The notes under the pieces were generated by a model. It was not told where the DNA came from and ran no database searches. It was given only the letters and a program-made list of their open reading frames with translations. Of a DNA stretch of 64,000 bases, positions 24,518 through 31,716 are shown piece after piece. Origin of the DNA: Paenibacillus cellulosilyticus (GTDB lineage: Bacteria; Bacillota; Bacilli; Paenibacillales; Paenibacillaceae); NCBI RefSeq assembly GCF_003182255.1, contig NZ_QGTQ01000001.1, positions 455,634 through 519,633 of the forward strand, in the 5' to 3' direction. Each line of letters opens with the position of its first letter. Positions within the stretch are counted from its first letter, which is position 1. The position numbers were made by a program, and so were the translations under genes.

Positions 24518-26275
24518 TTAAGCGTTACTCGAACTAACCGAAACTTCAATATGCGAGTCAGACGAGAACTCGAACAGGCCTTTGTCCGTCAGCTTCAGCT
24601 CCGGGATAACGGGCAGCGTCAGGAAGGACAGCATCAGACAAGGATTGAAGGTTTCCGGCGCCCCAATACGAGCAAGGGACGCATTCAACCACTTCAACGA
24701 TTCGTACACTTCCTCGTTCGGGCGATCCGACATCAGACCTGCGACCGGAAGCGGAAGTGCTGCCACAACGTCCTGACTGTCAACGACAGCTATTCCACCG
24801 TTGCTCGCCATCACCTGTTGAATCGCAATGATCATCGCATCATCCGACGTGCCGACCACGACAATGTTATGCGAGTCATGGGCTATCGTGCTTGCAATCG
24901 CCCCTTCTTTCAACTGAAACCCCTTCACGATTCCAAGACCGATATTGCCCGTCGCCTTATGCCGCTCAATAACAGCTATCTTCAATTGATCGTTCTCCGT
25001 ATCGCTGATGAACAATCCATCCTGCACTTTGACCGTTTCCACCCGATGACGGGTAACGAGTGAGTTCGGAATAATCTCGATGACATTGCACTGGTTCGAG
25101 TGAACCGGAAGCTTCAAATCGTCTTGCGTCATTTCCTTCACATGCAGCTGCGGCAGCGGATGACGTTGAGGCACTGGTGGCTGATCGTTAAATGCAGCAT
25201 CAACGATTCGCTTGTCATGAGCGACGAGCCGCCCTTTCTTGTACACCTGATGGATCGACAGGCTATTCAAATCGTCCAGCAGCAGGAAGTCCGCCTGGTA
25301 ACCAGCCGCAATCGCACCTAGATGACGCAGCCCGAAGCACTCGGCCGTATTGAGCGTCACCATTTGAACCGCAATGATCGGGTCCAAGCCCCTCTGAATC
25401 GCCAGTCGGACGATGTGGTCGACACTACCTTCTTCGGTCAGATCATCCGGCAGCTTATCATCGGTGACGAATACGCATCTTCTCGCGTTGCGTTCGGTAA
25501 TGACCGGCAGCAGCGCCTCCATGTCCTTCGCTACGGTCCCTTCGCGAATCATTAAGTACATCCCAAGGTCCAGCCGATCCTGCGCTTCTTGGCTGCTGAT
25601 GCCCTCATGGTCCGTCCGAATGCCTGCCGCCATGTAGATATTCAAGTCATCCCGGCCAATTCCCGCCGCATGACCATCAATGAAGCCATCATGACGTTGT
25701 GTCGTCACCAGCTTATCGACCATCTGATCATCCCCGCGGGCCACCGAAGGGAAATCCATTACCTCCGCGAGTCCGAGCACTTGCGGATCAGAGAGAAAAG
25801 GTGCCAATTGGTCGGCACTCAGCGTCGCGCCATTGCTCTCAAATTGTGTCGCTGGAACGCAGGAAGGCAGCATGACGAACACGTCCAGAGGCAGTCCCTC
25901 GGCGTCATCCAGCATGTATTGAATACCGTCCGCTCCTGCTACGTTAGCAATCTCATGCGGATCGGTAATGACGGTCGTGACGCCATGCGGAAGAACAACC
26001 TTCGCAAATTCTCTTGGCAGCAGCATCGAGCTCTCGATATGGACATGGCCATCGATAAGCCCTGGGACGATGATTTTGCCGCTGGCATCGATCGTTTCAT
26101 GCCCCTCATATGTACCGATCCCTGCGATAACGCCATCGACGATCGCGATGTCGACCTTCATCAACTGTCCCGTGAACACATTGACGATCGTCCCGTTCTT
26201 AACGACGACGTCCGCGGGCATTCGTTTACTCGCGACTGCGAGTCTTTTTTGTAACGTTGCAGCATTTATTTTCAT
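24518..26275 (-). CDS. ade: adenine deaminase
   Basis: Cytosolic amidohydrolase of 585 aa that converts adenine to hypoxanthine and ammonia in purine salvage. N-terminal strands lead into GLIDGHVHIESSML, with the metal-binding HxH and the adjacent ESS typical of bacterial adenine deaminases. IDGHAAGI and VTDDKLPDDL supply further metal or catalytic residues. A C-terminal adenine-deaminase domain contains IASTIAHDSHNIVVVG. Length fits the family. AAGGGG lies nine bases before the ATG. I looked for a purine riboswitch upstream and saw none. A long terminator lies there instead. Confidence 0.95.
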   Translation of the reverse strand: MKINAATLQKRLAVASKRMPADVVVKNGTIVNVFTGQLMKVDIAIVDGVIAGIGTYEGHETIDASGKIIVPGLIDGHVHIESSMLLPREFAKVVLPHGVTTVITDPHEIANVAGADGIQYMLDDAEGLPLDVFVMLPSCVPATQFESNGATLSADQLAPFLSDPQVLGLAEVMDFPSVARGDDQMVDKLVTTQRHDGFIDGHAAGIGRDDLNIYMAAGIRTDHEGISSQEAQDRLDLGMYLMIREGTVAKDMEALLPVITERNARRCVFVTDDKLPDDLTEEGSVDHIVRLAIQRGLDPIIAVQMVTLNTAECFGLRHLGAIAAGYQADFLLLDDLNSLSIHQVYKKGRLVAHDKRIVDAAFNDQPPVPQRHPLPQLHVKEMTQDDLKLPVHSNQCNVIEIIPNSLVTRHRVETVKVQDGLFISDTENDQLKIAVIERHKATGNIGLGIVKGFQLKEGAIASTIAHDSHNIVVVGTSDDAMIIAIQQVMASNGGIAVVDSQDVVAALPLPVAGLMSDRPNEEVYESLKWLNASLARIGAPETFNPCLMLSFLTLPVIPELKLTDKGLFEFSSDSHIEVSVSSSNA

Positions 26276-26347
26276 AAAATAAGGCCCCTTTGTTCTTAAG
26301 TTAGACCAACTCTTATTGTGGAGTCGGACGCTGGTAATTATGCCAAG

Positions 26348-26393
26348 AATCGCAACAAAAAAGCCTTCCTGAGAAGGCTTTTTTGTTGCGATT
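26348..26393. terminator. 46-bp perfect hairpin, bidirectional terminator
   Basis: 21-bp perfect arms, from AATCGCAAC through GCCTTC, surround a CTGA loop, with A6 and T6 runs on either side of the GC-rich centre. It works in either direction and isolates ade from the DUF2920 gene. Confidence 0.9.
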
Positions 26394-26666
26394 GGTTAGT
26401 CCCTCGCCGTTAATGCGCTGCAGCGCTTTGTACTTACGGTTGCAGCCGGTCTTAATAAGACTAAAATGCACCAAGTTATATTGCAAAGGTTTCATAGGCG
26501 CTTATTAGCCCTATACGGAGCAGCTACAGCCGATTTTACCACTATTAGCCTCTCCTGCAACCGTTATACACCCAAATCCTTCGTTTTGACCCAAATAACC
26601 GCTGTGACATTCATTAGCCGACTGGTATCCAGTAAACCAATTTCTCGTCAAAACCTTCGTTCAAAT
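26394..26666. other. 273 bp without a recognised gene
   Basis: This gap behind the DUF2920 gene contains short open frames with no ribosome sites and no recognisable product. Its composition is more AT-rich than the flanking genes. I see no repeats, tRNA or riboswitch structure. Confidence 0.5.
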
Positions 26667-27758
26667 TTAAACGAGGCGAAAGGCCTCTTTAACTCTTTCG
26701 AGCTGAACTAGTATACCGGCAATAGCCCTTTGCTCCTCGGGGTGCTGACTGACCGAGCCATACTTCATGGCCTTGTCTATCGCGCTTGCCAGGTCATCTT
26801 GTATGCTGTGCGATAGCAGGCCTAGCAGTGTACCGTCATTTGATAGGTCTAGTCTGATTAAACCTGAGTTATAACTAAAGTGTAAGCCGATCCGACCTAC
26901 CTGTATGCTAATATCATCCAGCGTATACGGCTCTGGCATGTCAACCAGCGCCGAAAATGCAAGGTCGAACATCTTCAAAAAGTCAGCGTTTAGACCGTGT
27001 CTCGTAGACGTAAACGCCCCATCTGGACGTATATGCTCCTGGCGAACCCGCTCTAACTTCATGCCCTTCGTTACCGCGCATAACCTCTCTTTGTCCTCAA
27101 TGGGTGCCATGTCGTCATTCTCGCCATGCCAAGATAGGATTTGAGCTCGATTATCAAATCCATCATAAAGACGAACCAAATCATATAGCTCGGGAAATAG
27201 CACTGTTTTACCCGCAAGATATGAAAGCGTGCTCCCTCCGCTTATTTCCCTACCATAATGCAGGTACATCGGATAGTTATACGACGAATTATCAATGATC
27301 GACGAGAACAGTCCTGGAGACAAGCGGTTGCATAGGTATGTAAGATAAGCCCCGTGGGAGTGACCGTATGCAATGATCCTGCGTCCGTTAAAATCTAAGT
27401 TGTTATCCTTCAAAATCTCAATGACCATCGTGACGGCCGTAAGATTGTCCAATGCCTGCATGGTCGTCATATCGTTAAAGTTGTCTATCGATTCCTCGAG
27501 CTCCTCGTGCTGCATAAACTCCCAGCCAAAATAGTCGCACTGTATGCAAACGAGGTTGTACTGATCCGCGAATACGTCACGCATCTTTTTGTAGACGTTG
27601 GAGTTGGCATGGCCGCCATATCCAGCAATAAAGAGTAGAAGCCCGGTCTCCTTATTAACTCCCTGTTCTGGCTCACTAAAGTATAGATTCATCGTACGTA
27701 AATTGTTATTGTAAACGTTACGGTGCGCACTTATGTTTACTGTGTAAGACTTCGCCAT
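26667..27758 (-). CDS. DUF2920-family alpha/beta hydrolase
   Basis: Protein of about 363 aa. It shows an alpha/beta-hydrolase core: LLLFIAGYGGHANS (oxyanion region), the nucleophile elbow AYGHSHGAYL and an acidic SWHGENDDMAP. DUF2920 proteins are known mainly next to flagellin-glycosylation or surface-polysaccharide genes in Campylobacterota and some Firmicutes. Here no such genes are adjacent. The start is either the ATG at 27758, with GGGTGA five bases upstream, or a GTG at 27767 with AAGGA six bases upstream. The base composition looks more AT-rich than its neighbours, which would fit acquisition by transfer. Confidence 0.75.
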   Translation of the reverse strand: MAKSYTVNISAHRNVYNNNLRTMNLYFSEPEQGVNKETGLLLFIAGYGGHANSNVYKKMRDVFADQYNLVCIQCDYFGWEFMQHEELEESIDNFNDMTTMQALDNLTAVTMVIEILKDNNLDFNGRRIIAYGHSHGAYLTYLCNRLSPGLFSSIIDNSSYNYPMYLHYGREISGGSTLSYLAGKTVLFPELYDLVRLYDGFDNRAQILSWHGENDDMAPIEDKERLCAVTKGMKLERVRQEHIRPDGAFTSTRHGLNADFLKMFDLAFSALVDMPEPYTLDDISIQVGRIGLHFSYNSGLIRLDLSNDGTLLGLLSHSIQDDLASAIDKAMKYGSVSQHPEEQRAIAGILVQLERVKEAFRLV

Positions 27759-27868
27759 GTTATTCACCCGTTTTCCTTGGATTATATTACACTAACCACG
27801 TAAACAACTGACGTGCAGTCATTCCGTCCATACTTCGATCTGTCCGACCTCTTGCCTAGGCACAGACT

Positions 27869-27901
27869 GAAAAAACGGCCACCGCACTAACGGTGACCGT
27901 C
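27869..27901 (-). terminator. terminator behind the 27907 gene
   Basis: ACGGTCACCG / CGGTGGCCGT stem with one mismatch, followed on the minus strand by TTTTTTC. Confidence 0.85.
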
Positions 27902-27906
27902 CTTCA

Positions 27907-28128
27907 TTACCTTAATCCAAAATGCCGCTCAACGTTCGCCAGCCTATCCTCAAGCTGTGTCGAGGCATTGCGTATGAAGTACTGCACGCCATGCTGCTGC
28001 GCCTGCTGCAAGTAATGATTTGATGTGTTCACGACATTGTCCAGCGTCTTGCTGCGAGCCTGCTCAGGGTCGGATAAGGATGGAAAGAGGTCTTCCATCC
28101 CTCTTGGATGATCCCTGTCAATAAACAT
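27907..28128 (-). CDS. small hypothetical protein (73 aa)
   Basis: Protein of 73 aa beginning MFIDRDHPRGMEDLFPSL, predicted soluble and mostly helical, with no recognised family. The ATG at 28128 has AGGA eight bases upstream. A TTG two codons earlier is also in frame. A second short frame (28118-28168) with a stronger ribosome site overlaps its start in another phase. Either the gene is translationally coupled to that mini-frame or it has lost its original N-terminus by a frameshift. A terminator follows directly. Confidence 0.55.
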   Translation of the reverse strand: MFIDRDHPRGMEDLFPSLSDPEQARSKTLDNVVNTSNHYLQQAQQHGVQYFIRNASTQLEDRLANVERHFGLR

Positions 28129-28168
28129 GATCAAGATCCTGCTTCAGCAGTCGTTCGGCTATTTTCAT
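28118..28168 (-). CDS. 16-codon mini-frame overlapping the 27907 gene start
   Basis: Reads MKIAERLLKQDLDHVY then TGA. It has a very good site (AGGGGGA, seven bases upstream) and its stop lies 11 nt inside the next frame. The amphipathic sequence looks like the natural N-terminus of the downstream protein, which would mean a one-base frameshift. Otherwise it is a coupling leader. Confidence 0.4.
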   Translation of the reverse strand: MKIAERLLKQDLDHVY

Positions 28169-28324
28169 CGATCATTCCCCCTGTAATGGAATAGATTACA
28201 GAAGGGCGTTTCTAGTCCTCAATGTATGGAACGACATCGTCGCTGGCATGTACACACTATCTTTAGTAAATCCTTACCATTGTCTCACATAAGGAAATTA
28301 TTTTGTAGGAAAAATATTCCTTAA

Positions 28325-29221
28325 TTATAACTTACCTACCCTAAGCGCATACAACTGTTCGCTCAGCGAATCCAACCGATCCTTGATGAGAATCTGCTCC
28401 GCATAACGCTGCGGGATACCGCTGAAGCCGTAATAGACGCCTGCCAGACCACCTGCGATCGCACCGATTGTATCGGAGTCGCCGCCTTCGTTAGCCGCCC
28501 GTTGAACGACCTCCTCGAAGCTGTTCGAGGTGAGCAGCAGATGGAGTACCCAACGCATCGTATCAACGACGAAGCCGGTCGGACCGCAGTTCGGCTGTGC
28601 CCCTGGCTGGAGCAGCTCCACATATTCTGTGCCCTTGATCTCATCCGCAATGGCGGCCCTCAGCTCTGCCCCTTCCTCCAGCATCCGATGGGCGATCCGG
28701 TTGTACATCTCACAAGTCGCAGCGCATCGCTCATCATAATGGGTCATCTTCGCCTGCTGTCGAGACAGCCGCTCTACATCATTCAGTTCCGCATAAGCCA
28801 ATGCCACCGGCAGGCAGCGCATTAATGCCCCGTTGCCCGCGCTTTGACCCAAGTTCATATGAGCGACAAACGAAGCTTCCGTCCAATTACCATCATAACC
28901 GCTCAGCACACTCCGAATAATGTTGCCGATATCCTTCGGGTTGGAACGATACCACGTTAGAAAATGCTCCCCGATCGCCGCCACAGGCGCGTCCGGCTGC
29001 TTCACAATGCCATCCGCCACGCACAGCGTCATCATCGTATCGTCTGTCACCTCGCCCGGCTCCAGCTCCCATACACCGCCACCGACGATCTCCGTCAAAT
29101 AGCCGTGTTTCTTCTGCACCGACATCCGTGACATGAACTCCGTCGTACCGCCAAGTGCGTCGCCAACCGCAACACCATATAGACCGCCTCTGATCCGATC
29201 ATGCAGACTCAATGACTTCAT
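28325..29221 (-). CDS. ADP-ribosylglycohydrolase family protein
   Basis: Protein of 298 aa with the all-helical ARH fold. Metal-binding motifs are GVAVGDALGGTTEF near the N-terminus, VTDDTMMTLCVADG, and GGDSDTIGAIAGGLAGVYYG near the C-terminus (the second Asp cluster). Enzymes of the family remove ADP-ribose from proteins or nucleotides, as DraG does. Others act on nucleosides or crystallin-like substrates. I start at the ATG at 29221 with GGGGAG eight bases upstream instead of the GTG at 29230. No ADP-ribosyltransferase lies nearby. Confidence 0.9.
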   Translation of the reverse strand: MKSLSLHDRIRGGLYGVAVGDALGGTTEFMSRMSVQKKHGYLTEIVGGGVWELEPGEVTDDTMMTLCVADGIVKQPDAPVAAIGEHFLTWYRSNPKDIGNIIRSVLSGYDGNWTEASFVAHMNLGQSAGNGALMRCLPVALAYAELNDVERLSRQQAKMTHYDERCAATCEMYNRIAHRMLEEGAELRAAIADEIKGTEYVELLQPGAQPNCGPTGFVVDTMRWVLHLLLTSNSFEEVVQRAANEGGDSDTIGAIAGGLAGVYYGFSGIPQRYAEQILIKDRLDSLSEQLYALRVGKL

Positions 29222-29384
29222 CCTCCACACTCCCCTCAGTAAAGATCACCATCTTGATTAATCAAAGGTTTTTACATTGTCATTTCGACTTTATTAATTT
29301 ATATAGTCATTATGACATAAAAGATTGAGATGTCAACCGCTTTTTCCAAATCGGGTTGCCCCAAACGCACCCATGTTTGCATAC

Positions 29385-29450
29385 AAAAAAGGCGCCCTTC
29401 AAGGGCAATGCCATTATCTTAATGACATTGCCCTCATGGGACGCCTCCTA
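29385..29450 (-). terminator. terminator of the FusB-like gene
   Basis: A long stem, AGGGCAATGtCATTA pairing with TAATGgCATTGCCCT, sits inside an outer GGCG/CGCC pair and is followed on the minus strand by TTTTTTG. The stem is unusually long and the outer pair is interrupted by bulges. Confidence 0.75.
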
Positions 29451-29467
29451 TCACTGTCTATCCGATT

Positions 29468-30121
29468 CTAATCCAGCACAGACGCCAGGAATCGCTCGAG
29501 CGATGCAATGTCCGTCACGTTCTTATTGCATGTATGACCGTCCATGCACACATAGTTGCCAACCGATTTATAGTAGTCCGGTGAACTGTTCGCCGGTCTC
29601 TTGCGGGTGATGGCCGAGAACAGCGCCAGCTTCTCGTAACGGTTGCAGACGAAGCAGTAGCTCTTCTTATTCGTCTCCGTGAACCGACCTTCCACGCCAA
29701 CGAATGCCCCGTCCTTGTGATACACGATGAACATTTTGTTCGTCGCGATATCGACCCAGCTCAGATAGGACACATAGCGGAAGTCGACCTGCGCAAGATC
29801 GGGCAGCTTCAGCTTCTTGTTCTTCGGGAACAGCTTCCGAATCTGCTGATCCGTAATCGGCGGGAACGCAACCAAATACGGTTCGAGCGCCTGCACATAC
29901 TTCTGCAGATCTTCACCTGTCTTCAGCTCAGACACGGATTCGAGCATCGAGATCCGTTCATCCTTAATATCCGGGAACAGCTCCGCTACCTTCGCTTGTG
30001 CGCTTGAGCGAACACCCGCCACGACCTTCGGATCTCCGACCGTACGGAGTGTATGAAGGACGTAATCGGCTTGATTTTTAATCATATTATATTGATAGCC
30101 TCTAATGAATGGTTCACACAT
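29468..30121 (-). CDS. FusB-type EF-G-binding protein
   Basis: Protein of 217 aa matching the FusB/FusC family in length and order. A helical N-terminal domain (about 1-80) is followed by a C-terminal treble-clef zinc domain. The zinc ligands are visible in CFVCNRY and, 40 residues later, in CMDGHTCNK. FusB binds elongation factor G and releases it from ribosomes stalled by fusidic acid. Chromosomal homologues in soil Firmicutes may serve the same purpose or a housekeeping one. The ATG at 30121 has AAGGGG ten bases upstream, but that site is held in a hairpin. A long structured leader with two mini-frames precedes it, which suggests induction by ribosome stalling. Confidence 0.88.
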   Translation of the reverse strand: MCEPFIRGYQYNMIKNQADYVLHTLRTVGDPKVVAGVRSSAQAKVAELFPDIKDERISMLESVSELKTGEDLQKYVQALEPYLVAFPPITDQQIRKLFPKNKKLKLPDLAQVDFRYVSYLSWVDIATNKMFIVYHKDGAFVGVEGRFTETNKKSYCFVCNRYEKLALFSAITRKRPANSSPDYYKSVGNYVCMDGHTCNKNVTDIASLERFLASVLD

Positions 30122-30130
30122 GGCATGTCA

Positions 30131-30172
30131 GCCCCTTATTGTTAGTTGAGTCATGGTAGGTCAATAAGGTGC
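30131..30172 (-). promoter_or_regulatory. hairpin burying the ribosome binding site of the FusB-like gene
   Basis: GCACCTTATTG (30172-30162) can pair with CAATAAGGGGC (30141-30131), 10 of 11 positions, around a 19-nt loop. The 3' arm contains the whole AAGGGG site. The 5' arm lies inside the short frame at 30151-30180, so a ribosome there would open the stem. Confidence 0.75.
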
Positions 30173-30180
30173 AAAGCCAT
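30151..30180 (-). CDS. candidate leader peptide 2 (9 codons)
   Basis: Reads MALHLIDLP then TGA. Its ATG begins two bases after the stop of leader frame 1 (TAA-TA-ATG), with no ribosome site of its own. Translation would need re-initiation. It covers the 5' arm of the hairpin that hides the FusB-like start. Confidence 0.4.
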   Translation of the reverse strand: MALHLIDLP

Positions 30181-30182
30181 TA

Positions 30183-30233
30183 TTAGAAGACGATAGCTGC
30201 TGCGTTAATTGGGCGAAGCCGAGGCCTTCCCAT
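30183..30233 (-). CDS. candidate leader peptide 1 (16 codons)
   Basis: Reads MGRPRLRPINAAAIVF then TAA. GGGAGG lies ten bases before the ATG, the strongest ribosome site in the leader. The peptide carries R-L-R early. The same tripeptide is the known macrolide-dependent stalling motif of the ErmDL leader. The start codon and ribosome site sit in a hairpin formed by CATGCAAAG (30265-30257) and CTTTGCATG (30239-30231). Confidence 0.5.
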   Translation of the reverse strand: MGRPRLRPINAAAIVF

Positions 30234-30336
30234 GCAAAGATCGCCTCCCTTTCAGGCTTTGCATGAGGCTGTGCCAGTCCGGCAATCTCGTGCCATTGCC
30301 ATCGGTATCTAACCCCCTTCGCTTACGAATGGGTTT

Positions 30337-30342
30337 ATTATA
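30337..30342 (-). promoter_or_regulatory. -10 box of the FusB-like transcript
   Basis: A perfect TATAAT on the minus strand with only a weak -35 at 17 bp. It implies a leader of about 210 nt before the FusB-like start. The leader also contains a GGCAAT/ATTGCC hairpin at 30281-30300. Confidence 0.5.
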
Positions 30343-30484
30343 GTGCAGCCCGCGGGCAAAAGAAAGACTGCAAAACGCCCTAAATGCCGGTTTAACACAA
30401 AAGTGGAAAATGAAGGGATTGCGGAAAGTCTGTCGAATAACCTTACACAATGAGCACCTGACAAATCAACAGGGAGTTGTTTGA

Positions 30485-30859
30485 ATGGCTGAAGTTGCTA
30501 TGCGCCAGATCGCCCGCATTTGCTTCACGTATGTGCCTGTAACGGACGTACGCCTTTCTGCTGCTTGGTATGAAGAAATTCTTGGTTTTACAATAGACCT
30601 CGTGTTCGATACGCACGCGATTCTCCAGCCTGATCTTCAGCTGCTGCGTTCAGACGGGCCAGTGGTTCAAAACATGGTGAACGGCAAGCCGCTGCCTCGC
30701 ACCGCGTATTTCACCAATCATATTCATGAACACTACGCCTACATGCAGGCAAAAGGAGTTCGCTTGGAGCCGATTATCGAAGAAGGGGAATGCGGCTGGC
30801 ACTTCGACCTATACGACCCGGATGGCAATGTCATTACCATCTGGCGCGCGAAAGATTAA
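30485..30859 (+). CDS. VOC-superfamily protein
   Basis: Single VOC domain of 124 aa. First-strand pattern ICFTYVPVTDVRLSAAWYEEILGF, final strand GWHFDLYDPDGNVITIWRAKD. The family includes glyoxalase and fosfomycin/bleomycin-type resistance proteins, but none of the latter can be claimed. AGGGAG lies eight bases before the ATG. It is divergent from the FusB-like gene and its leader. Confidence 0.85.
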   Translation: MAEVAMRQIARICFTYVPVTDVRLSAAWYEEILGFTIDLVFDTHAILQPDLQLLRSDGPVVQNMVNGKPLPRTAYFTNHIHEHYAYMQAKGVRLEPIIEEGECGWHFDLYDPDGNVITIWRAKD

Positions 30860-30872
30860 ATGAGTACGCACA

Positions 30873-30904
30873 AGAACCACTCCTGACAAGGAGTGGTTTC
30901 TTTA
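30873..30904 (+). terminator. terminator of the VOC gene
   Basis: AACCACTCC-TGACAA-GGAGTGGTT followed by TCTTT. Confidence 0.85.
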
Positions 30905-30992
30905 TGGCTGTCGACAGAATGAGGTAGCGGAGCTTCTCTTCAAGATATATATTCAAGGACGGTGGCTCGTGAAGGAAACCATCGCAGACGCA

Positions 30993-31024
30993 GAAAACCC
31001 CAGTAGCTAGTACCGGGGTTTCAT
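30993..31024 (-). terminator. terminator of the nitroreductase gene
   Basis: AAACCCC and GGGGTTT arms flank a loop that itself contains GTAGCTAGTAC. Minus-strand T residues follow the stem. Confidence 0.8.
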
Positions 31025-31026
31025 TG

Positions 31027-31650
31027 TTAATCGATATACGTGACATATTCACCTGTTGGTTTGCGATAGCCGCGAGGGCGCATGCTCTCTGGGGCAGATT
31101 TACCGACCGTGATCATCATGACCGGAATGAAGCCTTCAGGCACTTCGATTAATGCCTCGAGTGCTTGACCTTCTATGCTGTGCATCGGGCATGTATCCCA
31201 GCCCTTGTCCTTGGCGATCAGCATAAGGTTCATCGCAGACAAGCTAGCATTGCGCACAGCGTCCTCCCGTTGAAAATCTTCTCCGCGGCTCTCGTAGAAC
31301 TGGATCGTGTTGTCCACGACCATCTTATATTCCTGTTCACTCAGCAGCCCTAACGTCTTCAAACCTTCGTTAAGCTCAGCTGCATTCAGATGCGCTTTCG
31401 TATTGCCAAGTACAAAGATGACGGCCGATGCTGTTCTAATCTTATACTGCTTGTAGGCTGCTTCGTAAATGCGTTCGATCAAGCCACGATCCGTCACCGC
31501 TACGAAATGCGCATGCTGCAAGTTGTAGGCTGTTGGCGTATACTTCGTTAATGCGAATATCTCTTCTAACTCATTCCGGGGTATATCTACATGTTCAACG
31601 AACCGATTGGCGGATCGACGATCGACAAGTACGGATTGAAAATCGCTCAC
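31027..31650 (-). CDS. nitroreductase-family FMN oxidoreductase
   Basis: Flavoenzyme of 207 aa. The N-terminal FMN-binding pattern is VLVDRRSANRFV, with TPTAYNLQHAHFVAVTD in the substrate/FMN region and a C-terminal VGKSAPESMRPRGYRKP. It probably reduces quinones, nitroaromatics or flavin-linked substrates with NAD(P)H. I use the GTG at 31650, eight bases behind AGGAGG. The ATG at 31656 is only two bases from that site. Upstream are two direct GTA(A)CCTACT elements (about 31689-31714), which resemble HxlR/MarR-type operator halves. Confidence 0.85.
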   Translation of the reverse strand: MSDFQSVLVDRRSANRFVEHVDIPRNELEEIFALTKYTPTAYNLQHAHFVAVTDRGLIERIYEAAYKQYKIRTASAVIFVLGNTKAHLNAAELNEGLKTLGLLSEQEYKMVVDNTIQFYESRGEDFQREDAVRNASLSAMNLMLIAKDKGWDTCPMHSIEGQALEALIEVPEGFIPVMMITVGKSAPESMRPRGYRKPTGEYVTYID

Positions 31651-31716
31651 TTCCATTACCTCCTAGTAGGTGAAGAAATCATGATGCGTACCTACTATAT
31701 AACGGTAACCTACTTG

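Noticed and set aside
26276-26347. Possible purine riboswitch in front of adenine deaminase
   Set aside because: No conserved purine-aptamer loops or three-way junction could be found. The region is short and begins right after a terminator.
26466-26711. Plus-strand frame between ade and the DUF2920 gene
   Set aside because: No ribosome site, no recognisable product, and it runs into the 3' end of the DUF2920 gene on the other strand.
30231-30345. Resemblance of the FusB-like leader to a c-di-GMP-I (GEMM) riboswitch, because of a GCAAAGCC segment and a nearby GAAA
   Set aside because: The conserved GGGACGCAAAGCC core and the receptor helix are missing, and the stems found do not match the GEMM layout. 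The leader-peptide reading explains the region better.
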